Source: CAYVTV01 sp964526475 (GTDB lineage: Bacteria > Bacteroidota > Bacteroidia > Bacteroidales > GCA-2748055). From it: 47,944 nt of DNA. The stretch lies in contig CAZGKF010000020.1 in assembly GCA_964526475.1 (NCBI GenBank), forward strand, positions 1 through 47,944, read 5' to 3'. Made by a program: the position numbers and the translations under genes. This document shows positions 8,560 to 18,166 of this stretch, one piece after another; position 1 is the stretch's first letter, and the number at the start of each line of letters is the position of its first letter. The notes beneath the pieces are model-generated. The model had not been told where the DNA came from and searched no databases. It was given only the letters and a program-made list of their open reading frames with translations.

Positions 8560-10209
8560 TTATTTATTCAGGCGGGCTCTCAACTCTTCAATTTCTTTTT
8601 TTAGTTTCTCTTCTCTGAGAGCTGATTGTTCCTGGGTGGCTCTAAGTTCCTCCATACTTTGCCTCATTTCTTCTTCCTGTGTTGACATTTCTTCAGCTTG
8701 TTGCCGGGTTTGTTCCAGTAAGAGTGAAGTTTTCTGATTGATCTTAACTTTTGAGATAGTTGTTGCAATGTTTATCCCGATTGTTTCTATAAAACGTATC
8801 TGATAGGTTTCGAATTCATTAAATGAAGCAAGTTCAAAAACTCCATAAACAGTATCAGCTATTTTAAGTGGCACTAATAGAATAGAAGCGGGATTATCTT
8901 CACCCAGACCTGATTTTATACTTAAATACTTATCAGGGATTTCTGTTAAATAGATACTTTCCTTTTCCAAAGCACAGCGGCCAACAAGACCTTCTCCAAA
9001 TGAAACACGTTTTTCTATGTGTTTTTCACGATTATAAGCGTAAGCAGCAATCATCTCGAGAAAAAGATCAGATCGCTCTTCATTATTTACAACAAACATA
9101 ACTCCAAGTTTAGAGCCTGTATAATTAACAATTTCTTTTACAAGTTCATTTGACAGATCCTCTATTTTATCCCCTGAGATTCGCAGTATATCATTTATAC
9201 GGGCTATCCCTTCCGAAACCCAATTTCTCTCATAATCTTCCTTTTTTCTTTTTATTTCTTCCTCAGAAGCTATTTTAATATTCATCTGAATATCTGCCAG
9301 AGCATTGCCAAGCTTGTCTTCATTACCTGAGGGGATAAAACTTTCAGAGAAATCTTTATTCAGTATTTTATGTGATAATATAACAAGATCTGAGATGTAT
9401 CTGATGAATTTGTTCATTTGCTGGTAAAGTTTATTAAGGGAATCGTTTCCCTTAATGGATACCGGGAGGGGGATAATTCCTTCCGACATCTGCTTTAGCC
9501 TGTTAAATAAAGTTGTTTTGACATTTCGTGTATATCTGTAATTCAAATACAATAGTCCTGCAATAATCAGAATTACCGTCAGGCTGAAATAATAAGTGTT
9601 ATTTTGAATTTTTCTGGAATAAGATTTTGAGATCCGGAGTATCTCAGATGTTTCCATGTTTTTCTTATCAATAAGGTAGTTCAGGTTCTGTTCCATTTCG
9701 CTCATTAAAAAAATGATTTCTCCTTCCTCCAGGAGTTGTCTGATGTCTTCACTGAAAATTTCCTGTTCACTTTTGTATCTTATTGATTCCTCAACAATTG
9801 TGAGGAGGTTATTAAATAATGCTTTTCTTGTTAAATCAGTTATCTCCTTAATAAGCAATACATCGGCTTCATCCCATTTATCAGAAAGGATAAGTAGTTC
9901 AGCAGTAACCGGATGAATCTTCTCATGGAATATATTATGAAATTCAGACCTGAATAATGAGTCATTTCCCGGAGAAGAAAAAGACCAATATTTCGTGAGT
10001 TTAATTAGTTCTTCATAATATGAATTTAGCGATGACAAGGCATTAATTGATGGCTGATAATTATTCACAAGTTCATTTATAAGAAAAACTTGTTTCCCTG
10101 TAGTTGCTTTATGGGAAGAAATATAAACCGACACAAGGATAAATATGGATAATAATCCGATAATAATGGAAGAAGTATGGCTGTTATATAATTTCATTTT
10201 TTTAATCAA
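8560..10209 (-). CDS. Membrane sensor protein with GAF domain and C-terminal coiled coil, no output domain
   Basis: 549 residues. One membrane helix at about 13-30 and another at about 205-225 bracket a mainly helical periplasmic region. A HAMP-like or linker region follows (about 226-330), then a GAF domain (about 340-490, with SFGEGLVGRCALEKESIYL and ASILLVPLKIADTVYGVFELAS). The last 60 residues are a highly charged coiled coil (AEEMSTQEEEMRQSMEELRA). There is no histidine-kinase, cyclase or chemotaxis signalling domain, so the output is probably by protein contact. Similar GAF plus coiled-coil tails occur in many Bacteroidota sensors. It may act with the ECF sigma factor downstream, but the 268-base gap makes this only a guess. 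Confidence 0.75.
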   Translation of the reverse strand: MIKKMKLYNSHTSSIIIGLLSIFILVSVYISSHKATTGKQVFLINELVNNYQPSINALSSLNSYYEELIKLTKYWSFSSPGNDSLFRSEFHNIFHEKIHPVTAELLILSDKWDEADVLLIKEITDLTRKALFNNLLTIVEESIRYKSEQEIFSEDIRQLLEEGEIIFLMSEMEQNLNYLIDKKNMETSEILRISKSYSRKIQNNTYYFSLTVILIIAGLLYLNYRYTRNVKTTLFNRLKQMSEGIIPLPVSIKGNDSLNKLYQQMNKFIRYISDLVILSHKILNKDFSESFIPSGNEDKLGNALADIQMNIKIASEEEIKRKKEDYERNWVSEGIARINDILRISGDKIEDLSNELVKEIVNYTGSKLGVMFVVNNEERSDLFLEMIAAYAYNREKHIEKRVSFGEGLVGRCALEKESIYLTEIPDKYLSIKSGLGEDNPASILLVPLKIADTVYGVFELASFNEFETYQIRFIETIGINIATTISKVKINQKTSLLLEQTRQQAEEMSTQEEEMRQSMEELRATQEQSALREEKLKKEIEELRARLNK

Positions 10210-10228
10210 AAGTAAAGAATTTCAGAGC

Positions 10229-11404
10229 TTATTTACGAAATCTATCCATCGCTTTTTCGAGTTTTAATAGAGCTTCATTAAGTTTTTTTTGCGGGAGGGC
10301 AATATTCATCCGTTGAAAACCTTTGCCACCAGGCCCAAATTTCTGTCCGTCATTTAATCCCAGACCTGCTTCATTGATTAGAAAATTATTAAGTTCAGCT
10401 TGTGTAAGTCCAAGTTTCCTGAAATCTATCCATACCAGGTACGTTGCTTCCGGCTGGAAAATCTTAAGTTCCGGTAATTTATTATCTGTAAAATTGTTAA
10501 GGAATTTTAGATTTTCCTGAATATACGTCATCAGTTCAGAAAGCCAGTCACTACCATACCTGTACGCTGCTTCCAATGCAATTGTTCCAAAAATATTACC
10601 TGAACCAATATGCATTCCATTCAGTATTTTCTCATAACGTGCTTTCAGCGTTTTATCAGGAATGATAACTGCCGATGTTGATAAGCCTGCCAGGTTAAAT
10701 GTTTTACTTGGCGCTATGCAGGTCACCGATATGCTGGCAGCATCTTCCCCGAGTCTGGCGAAAGGTGTATGCTTATTCCCGTTTAAAATAATATCTGAGT
10801 GAATCTCATCAGAGATAATAGTAAGCTTATGTTTAAGACAGATTTTGAGAATTGTTGACAGTTCCTCTTCATTCCATACCCTCCCCACCGGATTATGCGG
10901 ATGACATAATATAAACATGCTGGCTACAGAGGCTTTTTTATCAAACTCATCGAAATCGATACAATATCCATTTTCTTTTTCGACAAGTTGATTATAAATA
11001 ATTTTTCGGTTATGATTTTTTATAGCAGTAAAGAAGGGATAATAAACTGGAGGCTGCACAATGATTCCATCACCAGGTTGCGAATATGCCAGTACACAAA
11101 GATTTAAAGCAGGAACAACTCCTGGACTAAAAGATACCCAGTCAGGTTTAATTTTAAAGTTGAATTGTTTATTCATCCAGTTTGCAATTGTTTCATAAAA
11201 TGATGAAGGATGAAACGAATATCCAAAAACCGGATGATTTGCTCTTTCAATAATTGCCTCACGTATAAAGGGAGGAGAAGGGAAATCCATGTCAGCAACC
11301 CAAAGAGGCTGAACCTTATTTGTTCCAAAGTATTGCTCCCGAAGGTCATACTTAATGGAATTTGTATTTTCCCTGGAAATTATTTCGTCGAAATCAAAAA
11401 TCAT
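10229..11404 (-). CDS. MalY/PatB-type PLP-dependent C-S lyase (class I/II aminotransferase fold)
   Basis: 391 residues, cytoplasmic. Typical MalY/PatB markers: QPLWVADMDF (32-41), the HPHNPVGRVW turn (168-177), SDEIHSDI with the pyridine-binding Asp (198-205), and the Schiff-base lysine in SKTFNLAG (K234). The family cleaves cystathionine or cysteine to a thiol, pyruvate and ammonia; some members also bind regulators. The frame is open to 11566, but the ATG at 11404 gives the normal N-terminus (MIFDFDEIISRENTNS). The thioesterase gene ends 19 bases upstream on the same strand, so the two are likely co-transcribed. Confidence 0.92.
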   Translation of the reverse strand: MIFDFDEIISRENTNSIKYDLREQYFGTNKVQPLWVADMDFPSPPFIREAIIERANHPVFGYSFHPSSFYETIANWMNKQFNFKIKPDWVSFSPGVVPALNLCVLAYSQPGDGIIVQPPVYYPFFTAIKNHNRKIIYNQLVEKENGYCIDFDEFDKKASVASMFILCHPHNPVGRVWNEEELSTILKICLKHKLTIISDEIHSDIILNGNKHTPFARLGEDAASISVTCIAPSKTFNLAGLSTSAVIIPDKTLKARYEKILNGMHIGSGNIFGTIALEAAYRYGSDWLSELMTYIQENLKFLNNFTDNKLPELKIFQPEATYLVWIDFRKLGLTQAELNNFLINEAGLGLNDGQKFGPGGKGFQRMNIALPQKKLNEALLKLEKAMDRFRK

Positions 11405-11423
11405 AGAAATTACGATTAATTTA

Positions 11424-11903
11424 TTAATGCTGATCATAAAAACTCTCTCTTCCCGGATAAAGCAATTTCTCCATGGCTTGTTTTTCTGTAAATAAGAAAT
11501 AATCAACCTTTGCTTCGGCACATAATTGTCCGCTGCTGTCGAAAAGTTCCACATGAACCGAGGCAAGTTTCCTGTTTAATGAAATAAGTTGAGCTCTTAA
11601 TTTAATATTTCCCTTATTTATATACACGGGTTTTCTGAATTTCGTTTCCATCCTTGAAGTAACTCCCCCGGTTTCAGCTTTAATAAAGACAGTCCAGCTG
11701 GCAATTTCATCCATTAATGTAGATTGAATACCACCATGCAGTACTCCCGTGTATCCCTGAAAATGGGAAGGGGCTTCCCAATTGCACAGTAGGAAATTCC
11801 CTTCTTCATAGAATGACATTTTCAAACCTAAAGAATTGTCAGGTGAACATCCGAAACAGTTGAATTCCTTTTTTCCTGCCCAGGGATTAATAAGTTTTTT
11901 CAT
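11424..11903 (-). CDS. PaaI-family hotdog thioesterase
   Basis: 159 residues, a single hotdog fold. GYTGVLHGGIQSTLMDE (about 50-66) holds the HGG motif and the acidic residue of PaaI/YbgC-type acyl-CoA thioesterases. The N-terminus carries NCFGCSPDNSLGL (about 15-27), a Cys-x-x-Cys opening common in this subfamily. The acyl substrate is unknown. It is divergent from ksgA and 19 bases upstream of the C-S lyase gene. Confidence 0.87.
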   Translation of the reverse strand: MKKLINPWAGKKEFNCFGCSPDNSLGLKMSFYEEGNFLLCNWEAPSHFQGYTGVLHGGIQSTLMDEIASWTVFIKAETGGVTSRMETKFRKPVYINKGNIKLRAQLISLNRKLASVHVELFDSSGQLCAEAKVDYFLFTEKQAMEKLLYPGRESFYDQH

Positions 11904-12002
11904 CAGCAGTGATTTTTTGCTAAAATTAGGTAAATAGATGTTAGATTCAAATATTCTTCTAATCTTTAAGCAATTATGTTTGGTAAGCTCTTTTCAATAG
12001 TT

Positions 12003-12010
12003 TAATTTTG
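12003..12010 (+). promoter_or_regulatory. Promoter of ksgA-mgtE
   Basis: TAATTTTG with TTTG 20 bases upstream (11979-11982), the closest match to the full TTTG-N19-21-TAnnTTTG promoter in the window. It overlaps the TTG at 12008, so that TTG is unlikely to be the ksgA start. Confidence 0.65.
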
Positions 12011-12031
12011 AACATTCTAATTAATAATCGG

Positions 12032-12808
12032 ATGGTCAGGCCTAAGAAAAGCCTGGGACAACATTTTTTAATCAAAAAAGATATAGCTGAAAAAATTGTT
12101 AACAGTTTAAAAGCAGATTGCTATAAAACGGTTGTGGAGGTTGGCCCCGGGAAGGGAATATTGACAGGGGAATTAATAAAGCGTGATGAAATGGAAGTAT
12201 TCCCTGTTGAAATTGATAAAGAGGTTTCAGATTTTTTATTAAAACTATTTCCAGAAGTTGAAAAAAATCTGGTAATTGGGGACATTCTTCAAATAGATTT
12301 GTCAAAGTTTGGGAAGGAACTGGGAGTAATTGGTAATTTCCCATACTACATTTCAAGTCAGATTCTATTTCATCTGCTGAAGTATAAAAAAATAGTACAG
12401 GAAATTGTTTGTATGGTTCAGAAAGAGGTTGCTGAAAGAATTGTATCGCCTCCCGGTAATAAAAGATACGGAATTCTTTCTGTATTATTGCAAACCTGGT
12501 ATGATACGGAATATCTGTTTACTGTTGGCTCAGGTTCTTTTTATCCGAAACCGGAAGTGGAATCAGGTGTGATCCGGTTAACAAGGAATGCAAGAGAAGC
12601 AATAGCATGCGATGAGGACTTCTACTTGAAAGTAATTAAAACAGTATTCAACCAGAGGAGAAAGATGTTGAGAAATACAGTTTCATATTTCATTAATGGG
12701 GAAAAACCAGGAGACGCAAGGTATTCCCGGCGACCTGAAGAATTATCACCTGATGAATTTATTGAATTAGCTGTTGAACTGGCATCATTTAGGCAAAACA
12801 CGACATAA
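12032..12808 (+). CDS. ksgA: 16S rRNA dimethyladenosine transferase KsgA (RsmA)
   Basis: 258 residues; dimethylates two adjacent adenosines in the 3' hairpin of 16S rRNA late in 30S assembly, using S-adenosylmethionine. The start MVRPKKSLGQHFL is the family's classic opening, so the ATG at 12032 is chosen over the upstream TTG. VVEVGPGKGILT (34-45) is the SAM loop and GNFPYYIS (101-108) carries the N-x-P-Y methyltransferase motif. FNQRRKMLRNT near the C-terminus is also typical. mgtE starts 13 bases after the stop, so the two share a transcript. Confidence 0.97.
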   Translation: MVRPKKSLGQHFLIKKDIAEKIVNSLKADCYKTVVEVGPGKGILTGELIKRDEMEVFPVEIDKEVSDFLLKLFPEVEKNLVIGDILQIDLSKFGKELGVIGNFPYYISSQILFHLLKYKKIVQEIVCMVQKEVAERIVSPPGNKRYGILSVLLQTWYDTEYLFTVGSGSFYPKPEVESGVIRLTRNAREAIACDEDFYLKVIKTVFNQRRKMLRNTVSYFINGEKPGDARYSRRPEELSPDEFIELAVELASFRQNTT

Positions 12809-12821
12809 AAAATATTCTTAT

Positions 12822-14180
12822 ATGAGAATAGAAATCACAAAAGAATACTTTGATCAACTTCGCAATGCATTAGAGACTGATGAAAAGGCAAGTGTTCAAC
12901 AGTTGATAGAAGATTTTCATCCTGCTGATATCGCAGAAATTTATCAGGAACTAGATCAGGATGAAGCAAAGATGCTTTATTTGATGCTTGATGATGAAAC
13001 AGCCGCCGATGTGCTATCCGAACTTGATGTTGATGAAAGGAAGAAACTTTTAAAAGCACTTCCTCCGGAAGTAATTGCAAGCAAATTCATATATCATATG
13101 GATTCAGATGATGCTGCAGATGTATTATCTGAGTTACCGGATGAAACCAAAGAGGAAATTCTTTTCCATATAAAGGATATTGATCAGGCCGGGGATATAG
13201 TTGATCTTCTTAGTTATCATGAAGATACTGCTGGTGGTTTAATGGCTAAAGAGCTTATTAAGGTAAACGAGAACTGGACTGTTCAGACAAGTATAAGAGA
13301 AATGCGAAAGCAGGCAGAGGAAGTTGATGAAGTGTATTATGTTTATGTCGTTGATGATGATAATATACTCAAAGGCATACTCTCTCTCAAAAAACTTCTT
13401 CTTGCAAAATGGAATGCGAAAATTTCTGATCTTGAGAATACTGATATTATACATGTAAGAACTGACACCTCTGCCGAAGAAGTGGCAACTGTTATGAAGA
13501 AGTATGATCTGGTTGTGGTTCCGGTTATAGATTCCATAGGCAGACTAATGGGGAGGATCACGATTGACGATATTGTGGATGTAATTAAAGAGGAAGCTGA
13601 TAAGGATTACCAGATGGCAAGTGGGATATCAGAGGATGTGGAAATAACAGACAACCCCTGGATACTTACAAGAGCCAGGCTACCGTGGCTGCTTATTGCA
13701 CTTTTCGGGGGTATAATTGTAAATATTATTATCAGTAATTATGAAGGTGAGATAAAAATAAACCCCCAGATGGCATTTTTTATGCCTCTTATTGCAGCAA
13801 TGGCAGGTAATATGGGTATTCAGTCATCAGCTATTGTAGTTCAGGGGATTGCAAACAAAACCCTTGGTTTCGAGAGTATCCTGAGAAAACTCATGAAGGA
13901 ATTATTAATTGGCACCTTGAATGGATTTATTCTCAGCTCCATATTATTAGCTTTCAGTTTATTAACCATGCATACCCTGCTTTTAACCCTTACTGTAAGT
14001 ATTTCCCTTTTTGTTGTAATAGTTACTGCAGCTCTATTTGGGACATTAATTCCTCTTTTGTTGCATAAGTTGAGAATTGACCCTGCTTTAGCTACAGGCC
14101 CTTTTATTACTACATTGAATGATATTACCGGACTTGTGATCTATTTTTCCATGGGCAGATTATTATTCAATGTAATCTAA
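12822..14180 (+). CDS. mgtE: Magnesium transporter MgtE
   Basis: 452 residues. The cytoplasmic N-domain (about 1-130) has the repeated ADVLSEL helices (DETAADVLSELD, DDAADVLSELPDE). Two CBS domains follow (about 135-255, including DLVVVPVIDSIGRLMGRIT) and sense Mg2+. The C-terminal membrane domain (about 280-452) has five helices, with AAMAGNMGIQSSAI and the final DPALATGPFITTLNDITG, residues that form the Mg2+ pore in MgtE. The ATG at 12822 is chosen because the frame upstream runs back into ksgA. The gene overlaps the convergent permease gene by four bases at 14177-14180. Confidence 0.96.
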   Translation: MRIEITKEYFDQLRNALETDEKASVQQLIEDFHPADIAEIYQELDQDEAKMLYLMLDDETAADVLSELDVDERKKLLKALPPEVIASKFIYHMDSDDAADVLSELPDETKEEILFHIKDIDQAGDIVDLLSYHEDTAGGLMAKELIKVNENWTVQTSIREMRKQAEEVDEVYYVYVVDDDNILKGILSLKKLLLAKWNAKISDLENTDIIHVRTDTSAEEVATVMKKYDLVVVPVIDSIGRLMGRITIDDIVDVIKEEADKDYQMASGISEDVEITDNPWILTRARLPWLLIALFGGIIVNIIISNYEGEIKINPQMAFFMPLIAAMAGNMGIQSSAIVVQGIANKTLGFESILRKLMKELLIGTLNGFILSSILLAFSLLTMHTLLLTLTVSISLFVVIVTAALFGTLIPLLLHKLRIDPALATGPFITTLNDITGLVIYFSMGRLLFNVI

Positions 14181-15430
14181 AAGCTTGTGTTAATGGCTTC
14201 AATCGGTCGGAGTCGGGATGCTGTCCATGCCGGGACAATGCCTGAAATAAGGCCTATAAAGGAGGAAATAATTAATCCCGTTAGGATATTTTTTGCCTGA
14301 AGGCTGATAATAAACTCACCTCCACCAACAATAAGAGTTCCAATAAAAACAAATAAAATCCCAATTGCTCCCCCGACAAGAGATAATAAAACTGCCTCGA
14401 AAAGAAACTGAGAAAGAATAAATGACTTTTTTGCTCCGAGAGCTTTCTGGATACCAATAATATTTGTTCTCTCCTTTACCGAAACAAACATAATGTTGGC
14501 AATACCGAAACCTCCTACCAGCAGAGAAAAGGTTCCAATAAACCAACCCGCAATGTTCAGGGTTTTAAAGAAATTATCAAGCTGATTGCTTATAAGACTT
14601 GTCTGATTCAGTGCAAAATTGTCATTAGCAAAGGGTTTTATTCTTCTGATGGATCTAAGTAACATGCCTAGCTCGTCTTTCAGTTCTTCAATGCTCACTC
14701 CGGAATCTGCTTTTACCCAGATGGATGGATTCAGTGATGCTTGTCGTATATTCAGTATATTACGGATGTAATTTACCGAGATAATGATGGCTTCATCTAA
14801 TGAATTGCCAAAAGTTGATTTTCCCTCTTTAGCCATAACTCCTGTTACACGGAATTTCTCTCCCCGTATTAACAATGATTTCCCAACAGGATCCATATTA
14901 GGAAATAGATTTTTGGCAACGGTATTTCCAATAACTACATAATTACGGCCTGTTTTTACTTCGAAATTTGTGAAATACCTCCCTGCCTCTATTTCAAAAG
15001 ACCGCAGTTTGTCAAATTCTTCAGAAACGCCCATAATGGTAGTGTTATTACTTGTGTGTTTCTCATAACTTACATCTATTCTTGATGTTACGACAAAACA
15101 AAGGGCTTCCGACTTTGTAATCCTTGCCCGTAGTTTTTCAAATTCAGAATAATTTGGTACCGGTCTGTTTACATATTGCCACCATTTGTAATCTTTCCCA
15201 TCTTCCTCTGTCCAGGGCCATTTCTCAACGTATATTATATCGCTTCCAAGAGATGAGACACTTTCTCTGATATTGTATTCCAGCGAATCGACAATGGTAA
15301 ATACCGAAATAATAGCAAATATCCCTATGGTAATACCCAGCAAAGAGAGGAGAGTCCTGAGTTTGTTAACAATTACAGAATGAAGGGCAAAAAGAAAACT
15401 TTCCAGTAATAAAACAAGATATTTGAACAT
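14177..15430 (-). CDS. ABC transporter permease, MacB/FtsX type
   Basis: 417 residues with the MacB plan: one N-terminal membrane helix (about 19-45, LRTLLSLLGITIGIFAIISVFTI), a large periplasmic domain (about 50-285), then three C-terminal helices of the FtsX domain with the RTNIIGIQKALGAKK loop (about 320-335). The C-terminus, GLISGIVPAWTASRLRPIEAI, is typical. These permeases use mechanical force to drive efflux or envelope tasks. No ATPase or membrane-fusion gene is adjacent, so the partner is unknown. It is divergent from purH across 153 bases. Confidence 0.9.
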   Translation of the reverse strand: MFKYLVLLLESFLFALHSVIVNKLRTLLSLLGITIGIFAIISVFTIVDSLEYNIRESVSSLGSDIIYVEKWPWTEEDGKDYKWWQYVNRPVPNYSEFEKLRARITKSEALCFVVTSRIDVSYEKHTSNNTTIMGVSEEFDKLRSFEIEAGRYFTNFEVKTGRNYVVIGNTVAKNLFPNMDPVGKSLLIRGEKFRVTGVMAKEGKSTFGNSLDEAIIISVNYIRNILNIRQASLNPSIWVKADSGVSIEELKDELGMLLRSIRRIKPFANDNFALNQTSLISNQLDNFFKTLNIAGWFIGTFSLLVGGFGIANIMFVSVKERTNIIGIQKALGAKKSFILSQFLFEAVLLSLVGGAIGILFVFIGTLIVGGGEFIISLQAKNILTGLIISSFIGLISGIVPAWTASRLRPIEAINTSF

Positions 15431-15583
15431 AATTATATTTTTCTAAATATAAATCTTTTAAAATTAATCAGAATCAGCTTTTTTTGTATAATTTTTATTA
15501 ATATCGAATTAAATTTTCTGATACGAAACTTTACTCCTTTTAAGTCTGTCAGGTTTTATAATAATTATGTTAAGTTTATGTAG

Positions 15584-17107
15584 ATGAGCGATTTGAGAAA
15601 AATTAAAACAGCTTTGATTTCTGTTTACTATAAAGAGAATCTGGATGCTGTAGTGAAAAAATTGCACGAGTTGAAGATAAAAATATTTTCAACAGGTGGA
15701 ACTAAATCATTTATTGAGGATTTGGGCATACCTGTTGTCCCTGTCGAAGATCTTACAGATTACCCGTCTATTTTGGGTGGAAGAGTGAAGACACTTCACC
15801 CGAAGGTATTTGGGGGGATTCTTGCCAGAAGAGGAGAGGAGTCTGATGTTCAGCAGCTTGCTGAATATGATATTCCTGAAATTGATCTGGTTATTGTTGA
15901 TCTTTATCCTTTTGAAGAGACTGTGGCATCAAATCCGGGCGAGCAGGCTATTATTGAAAAGATCGATATTGGCGGAGTTTCTCTTATACGTGCAGGAGCA
16001 AAAAATTTCCGGGATGTACTTGTTGTTTCATCAAGGAAGCAATACAAGGAATTAATTGAATTGCTGAATGAGAAAAACGCGGAGTCTGATCTTGAAGACC
16101 GTAGAGCTTATGCTGCAAATGCTTTTGATGTTTCATCACATTATGACACTCTTATTTTTAATTATTTCGATGCTAATGATTTCAGAGCCTTGAAGTTGAG
16201 TTATTCACCTTCAAATAAACTCCGGTATGGCGAGAATCCTCATCAGGAAGGTTTCTTTTTCGGTCATTTTGAAGAAATGTTCGAACAATTACATGGTAAG
16301 GAGATATCATATAATAATTTACTTGATATAGATGCTGCAGTAAATTTAATTTCTGAATTTGAGGATACTACATTCGCAATACTTAAACATAATAATGCAT
16401 GTGGCCTTGCCTCACGTGAAAATCTGGTGGAGGCATGGAGAGCGGCTCTTGCAGCTGATCCTGTTTCTGCTTTTGGAGGTATACTTATATCAAATGTGAA
16501 AGTTGACCAGGAGACTGCTGCTGAAATAAATAATTTATTTTTTGAGGTGATAATAGCTCCTGCATACAATGAAGATGCACTGAAAATACTTAAAGAGAAA
16601 AAGAACCGTATCATACTTATTCAGAAATCGGCTTTAATGCCCGACAGAACATATAGATCTGCTCTTAACGGACTTCTGGTTCAGGACAGGGATATTTACA
16701 GAGAGACCCCGGATGATCTGAAGGTGGTAACTAAACAGTCACCCGGCAAAGATGAAGCAGAGGATTTGATTTTTGCCAATAAAATAGTTAAGCATACTAA
16801 ATCCAATACAATAGTCCTTGCCAGAGATATGCAGTTGCTGGCAAGTGGAGTTGGTCAGACATCACGCATTGATGCATTAAAACAAGCTATCGACAAAGCA
16901 AAAAGTTTTAAGTTTGATTTAAAAAACGCTGTAATGGCATCTGATGCTTTTTTCCCTTTTGCCGACAGTGTTGAGATAGCCTTTAATGCAGGAATTTCCT
17001 CGGTAATTCAACCGGGAGGATCAGTGCGTGATAAGGACTCAATAGAATTTTGTGATAAAAACAATATGAGTATGGTATTTACCGGTATAAGACATTTTAA
17101 ACATTAG
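15584..17107 (+). CDS. purH: Bifunctional purine synthesis protein PurH
   Basis: 507 residues; performs the last two steps of IMP synthesis: formyl transfer to AICAR, then ring closure. The N-terminal MGS-like cyclohydrolase domain (about 1-195) contains FSTGGTKSFIEDLGIPV and GGRVKTLHPKVFGGILARR. The C-terminal transformylase domain (about 200-507) contains KLRYGENPHQEGFF and the catalytic Lys-His in LKHNNACGLA. A TAAGTTTA near 15570 matches the -7 element at seven of eight positions. mreB begins 11 bases after the stop, so purH may lead the cell-shape operon. Confidence 0.97.
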   Translation: MSDLRKIKTALISVYYKENLDAVVKKLHELKIKIFSTGGTKSFIEDLGIPVVPVEDLTDYPSILGGRVKTLHPKVFGGILARRGEESDVQQLAEYDIPEIDLVIVDLYPFEETVASNPGEQAIIEKIDIGGVSLIRAGAKNFRDVLVVSSRKQYKELIELLNEKNAESDLEDRRAYAANAFDVSSHYDTLIFNYFDANDFRALKLSYSPSNKLRYGENPHQEGFFFGHFEEMFEQLHGKEISYNNLLDIDAAVNLISEFEDTTFAILKHNNACGLASRENLVEAWRAALAADPVSAFGGILISNVKVDQETAAEINNLFFEVIIAPAYNEDALKILKEKKNRIILIQKSALMPDRTYRSALNGLLVQDRDIYRETPDDLKVVTKQSPGKDEAEDLIFANKIVKHTKSNTIVLARDMQLLASGVGQTSRIDALKQAIDKAKSFKFDLKNAVMASDAFFPFADSVEIAFNAGISSVIQPGGSVRDKDSIEFCDKNNMSMVFTGIRHFKH

Positions 17108-17118
17108 AAAGAAAAAAT

Positions 17119-18141
17119 ATGGGATGGTTTTCGTTTCAGCAGGAATTGGCAATTGATCTAGGTACAGCCAATACAATTATTATTCATAACGACAGGGTTG
17201 TTGTTAATGAACCCTCTATTGTTGCCATTGACACTAAGACTCAAAAACTTATTGCAATTGGAGAAAAAGCGCGACAGATGCAAGGCAAGACCCATGAGTT
17301 CATTAAGACTATAAGACCTCTGAAAGATGGTGTAATTGCTGATTTTGATGCTGCTGAACAGATGATTCGGGGAATGATAAAGATGATAAATAAGGGGAAC
17401 AGATTATTTACTCCTTCCCTGAAAATGGTTATTTGTATACCTTCAGGCTCCACCGAGGTAGAAAGAAGAGCCGTAAGAGATTCAGCAGAACATGCAGGGG
17501 GAAGAGATGTTTACCTTATATATGAACCCATGGCTGCTTCTATTGGAATCGGCATTGATGTGGAGGCGCCTGAAGGCAGTATGGTTGTTGATATTGGAGG
17601 GGGAACCACTGAAATGGCAGTTATATCTCTCGGAGGAATAGTCTGCCATCAGTCAATGCGAATTGCCGGAGATGGATTTACAACGGATATTCAGGCATAC
17701 ATGAGGCATCAGCACAATATCAAGATAGGAGAAAAAACAGCTGAAGATATTAAAATATCGGTTGGGTCTGCTCTTCCTGAATTGGATAATCCTCCATCTG
17801 ATTTTTATGTCAGGGGTCCGAATTTAATGACTGCCATGCCTATTGAAATTCCTATTTCTTATCAGGAAATTGCACATTGTCTTGATAAATCGATATCAAA
17901 GATAGAAACGGCTGTTCTTTCTGTACTTGAGCAAACTCCTCCGGAACTCTATGCAGACATCGTTCAAAGAGGAATATATCTTGCCGGAGGAGGAGCTTTA
18001 CTTAGGGGACTCGATAAAAGATTCAGTAATAAAATAAATATTCCCTTCCATGTTGCGGAAGACCCTCTGCAGGCTGTTGCAAGAGGAACAGGAATAGCAT
18101 TAAAGAATATTGGTAAATTCCCGTTTCTCATGAGAGGATAA
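17119..18141 (+). CDS. mreB: Rod shape-determining protein MreB
   Basis: 340 residues, a bacterial actin that forms membrane-bound filaments guiding lateral wall synthesis. Phosphate-1 motif DLGTANTIIIHND (about 13-25), phosphate-2 motif MVVDIGGGTTEMAVISLGG (about 155-173), and adenosine motif YLAGGGALLRGLD (about 288-300) are all present, as is the near-N-terminal FSFQQELAIDLG. Eleven bases after purH and 25 before mreC, so one transcript is likely. Confidence 0.97.
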   Translation: MGWFSFQQELAIDLGTANTIIIHNDRVVVNEPSIVAIDTKTQKLIAIGEKARQMQGKTHEFIKTIRPLKDGVIADFDAAEQMIRGMIKMINKGNRLFTPSLKMVICIPSGSTEVERRAVRDSAEHAGGRDVYLIYEPMAASIGIGIDVEAPEGSMVVDIGGGTTEMAVISLGGIVCHQSMRIAGDGFTTDIQAYMRHQHNIKIGEKTAEDIKISVGSALPELDNPPSDFYVRGPNLMTAMPIEIPISYQEIAHCLDKSISKIETAVLSVLEQTPPELYADIVQRGIYLAGGGALLRGLDKRFSNKINIPFHVAEDPLQAVARGTGIALKNIGKFPFLMRG

Positions 18142-18166
18142 ATAATATGGAAATGCATGTCGAAAA

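Noticed and set aside
12008..12031. TTG start giving a longer KsgA
   Set aside because: The TTG lies inside the best promoter match in the window, and ATG 12032 gives the family's usual MVRPKKSLGQHFL start.
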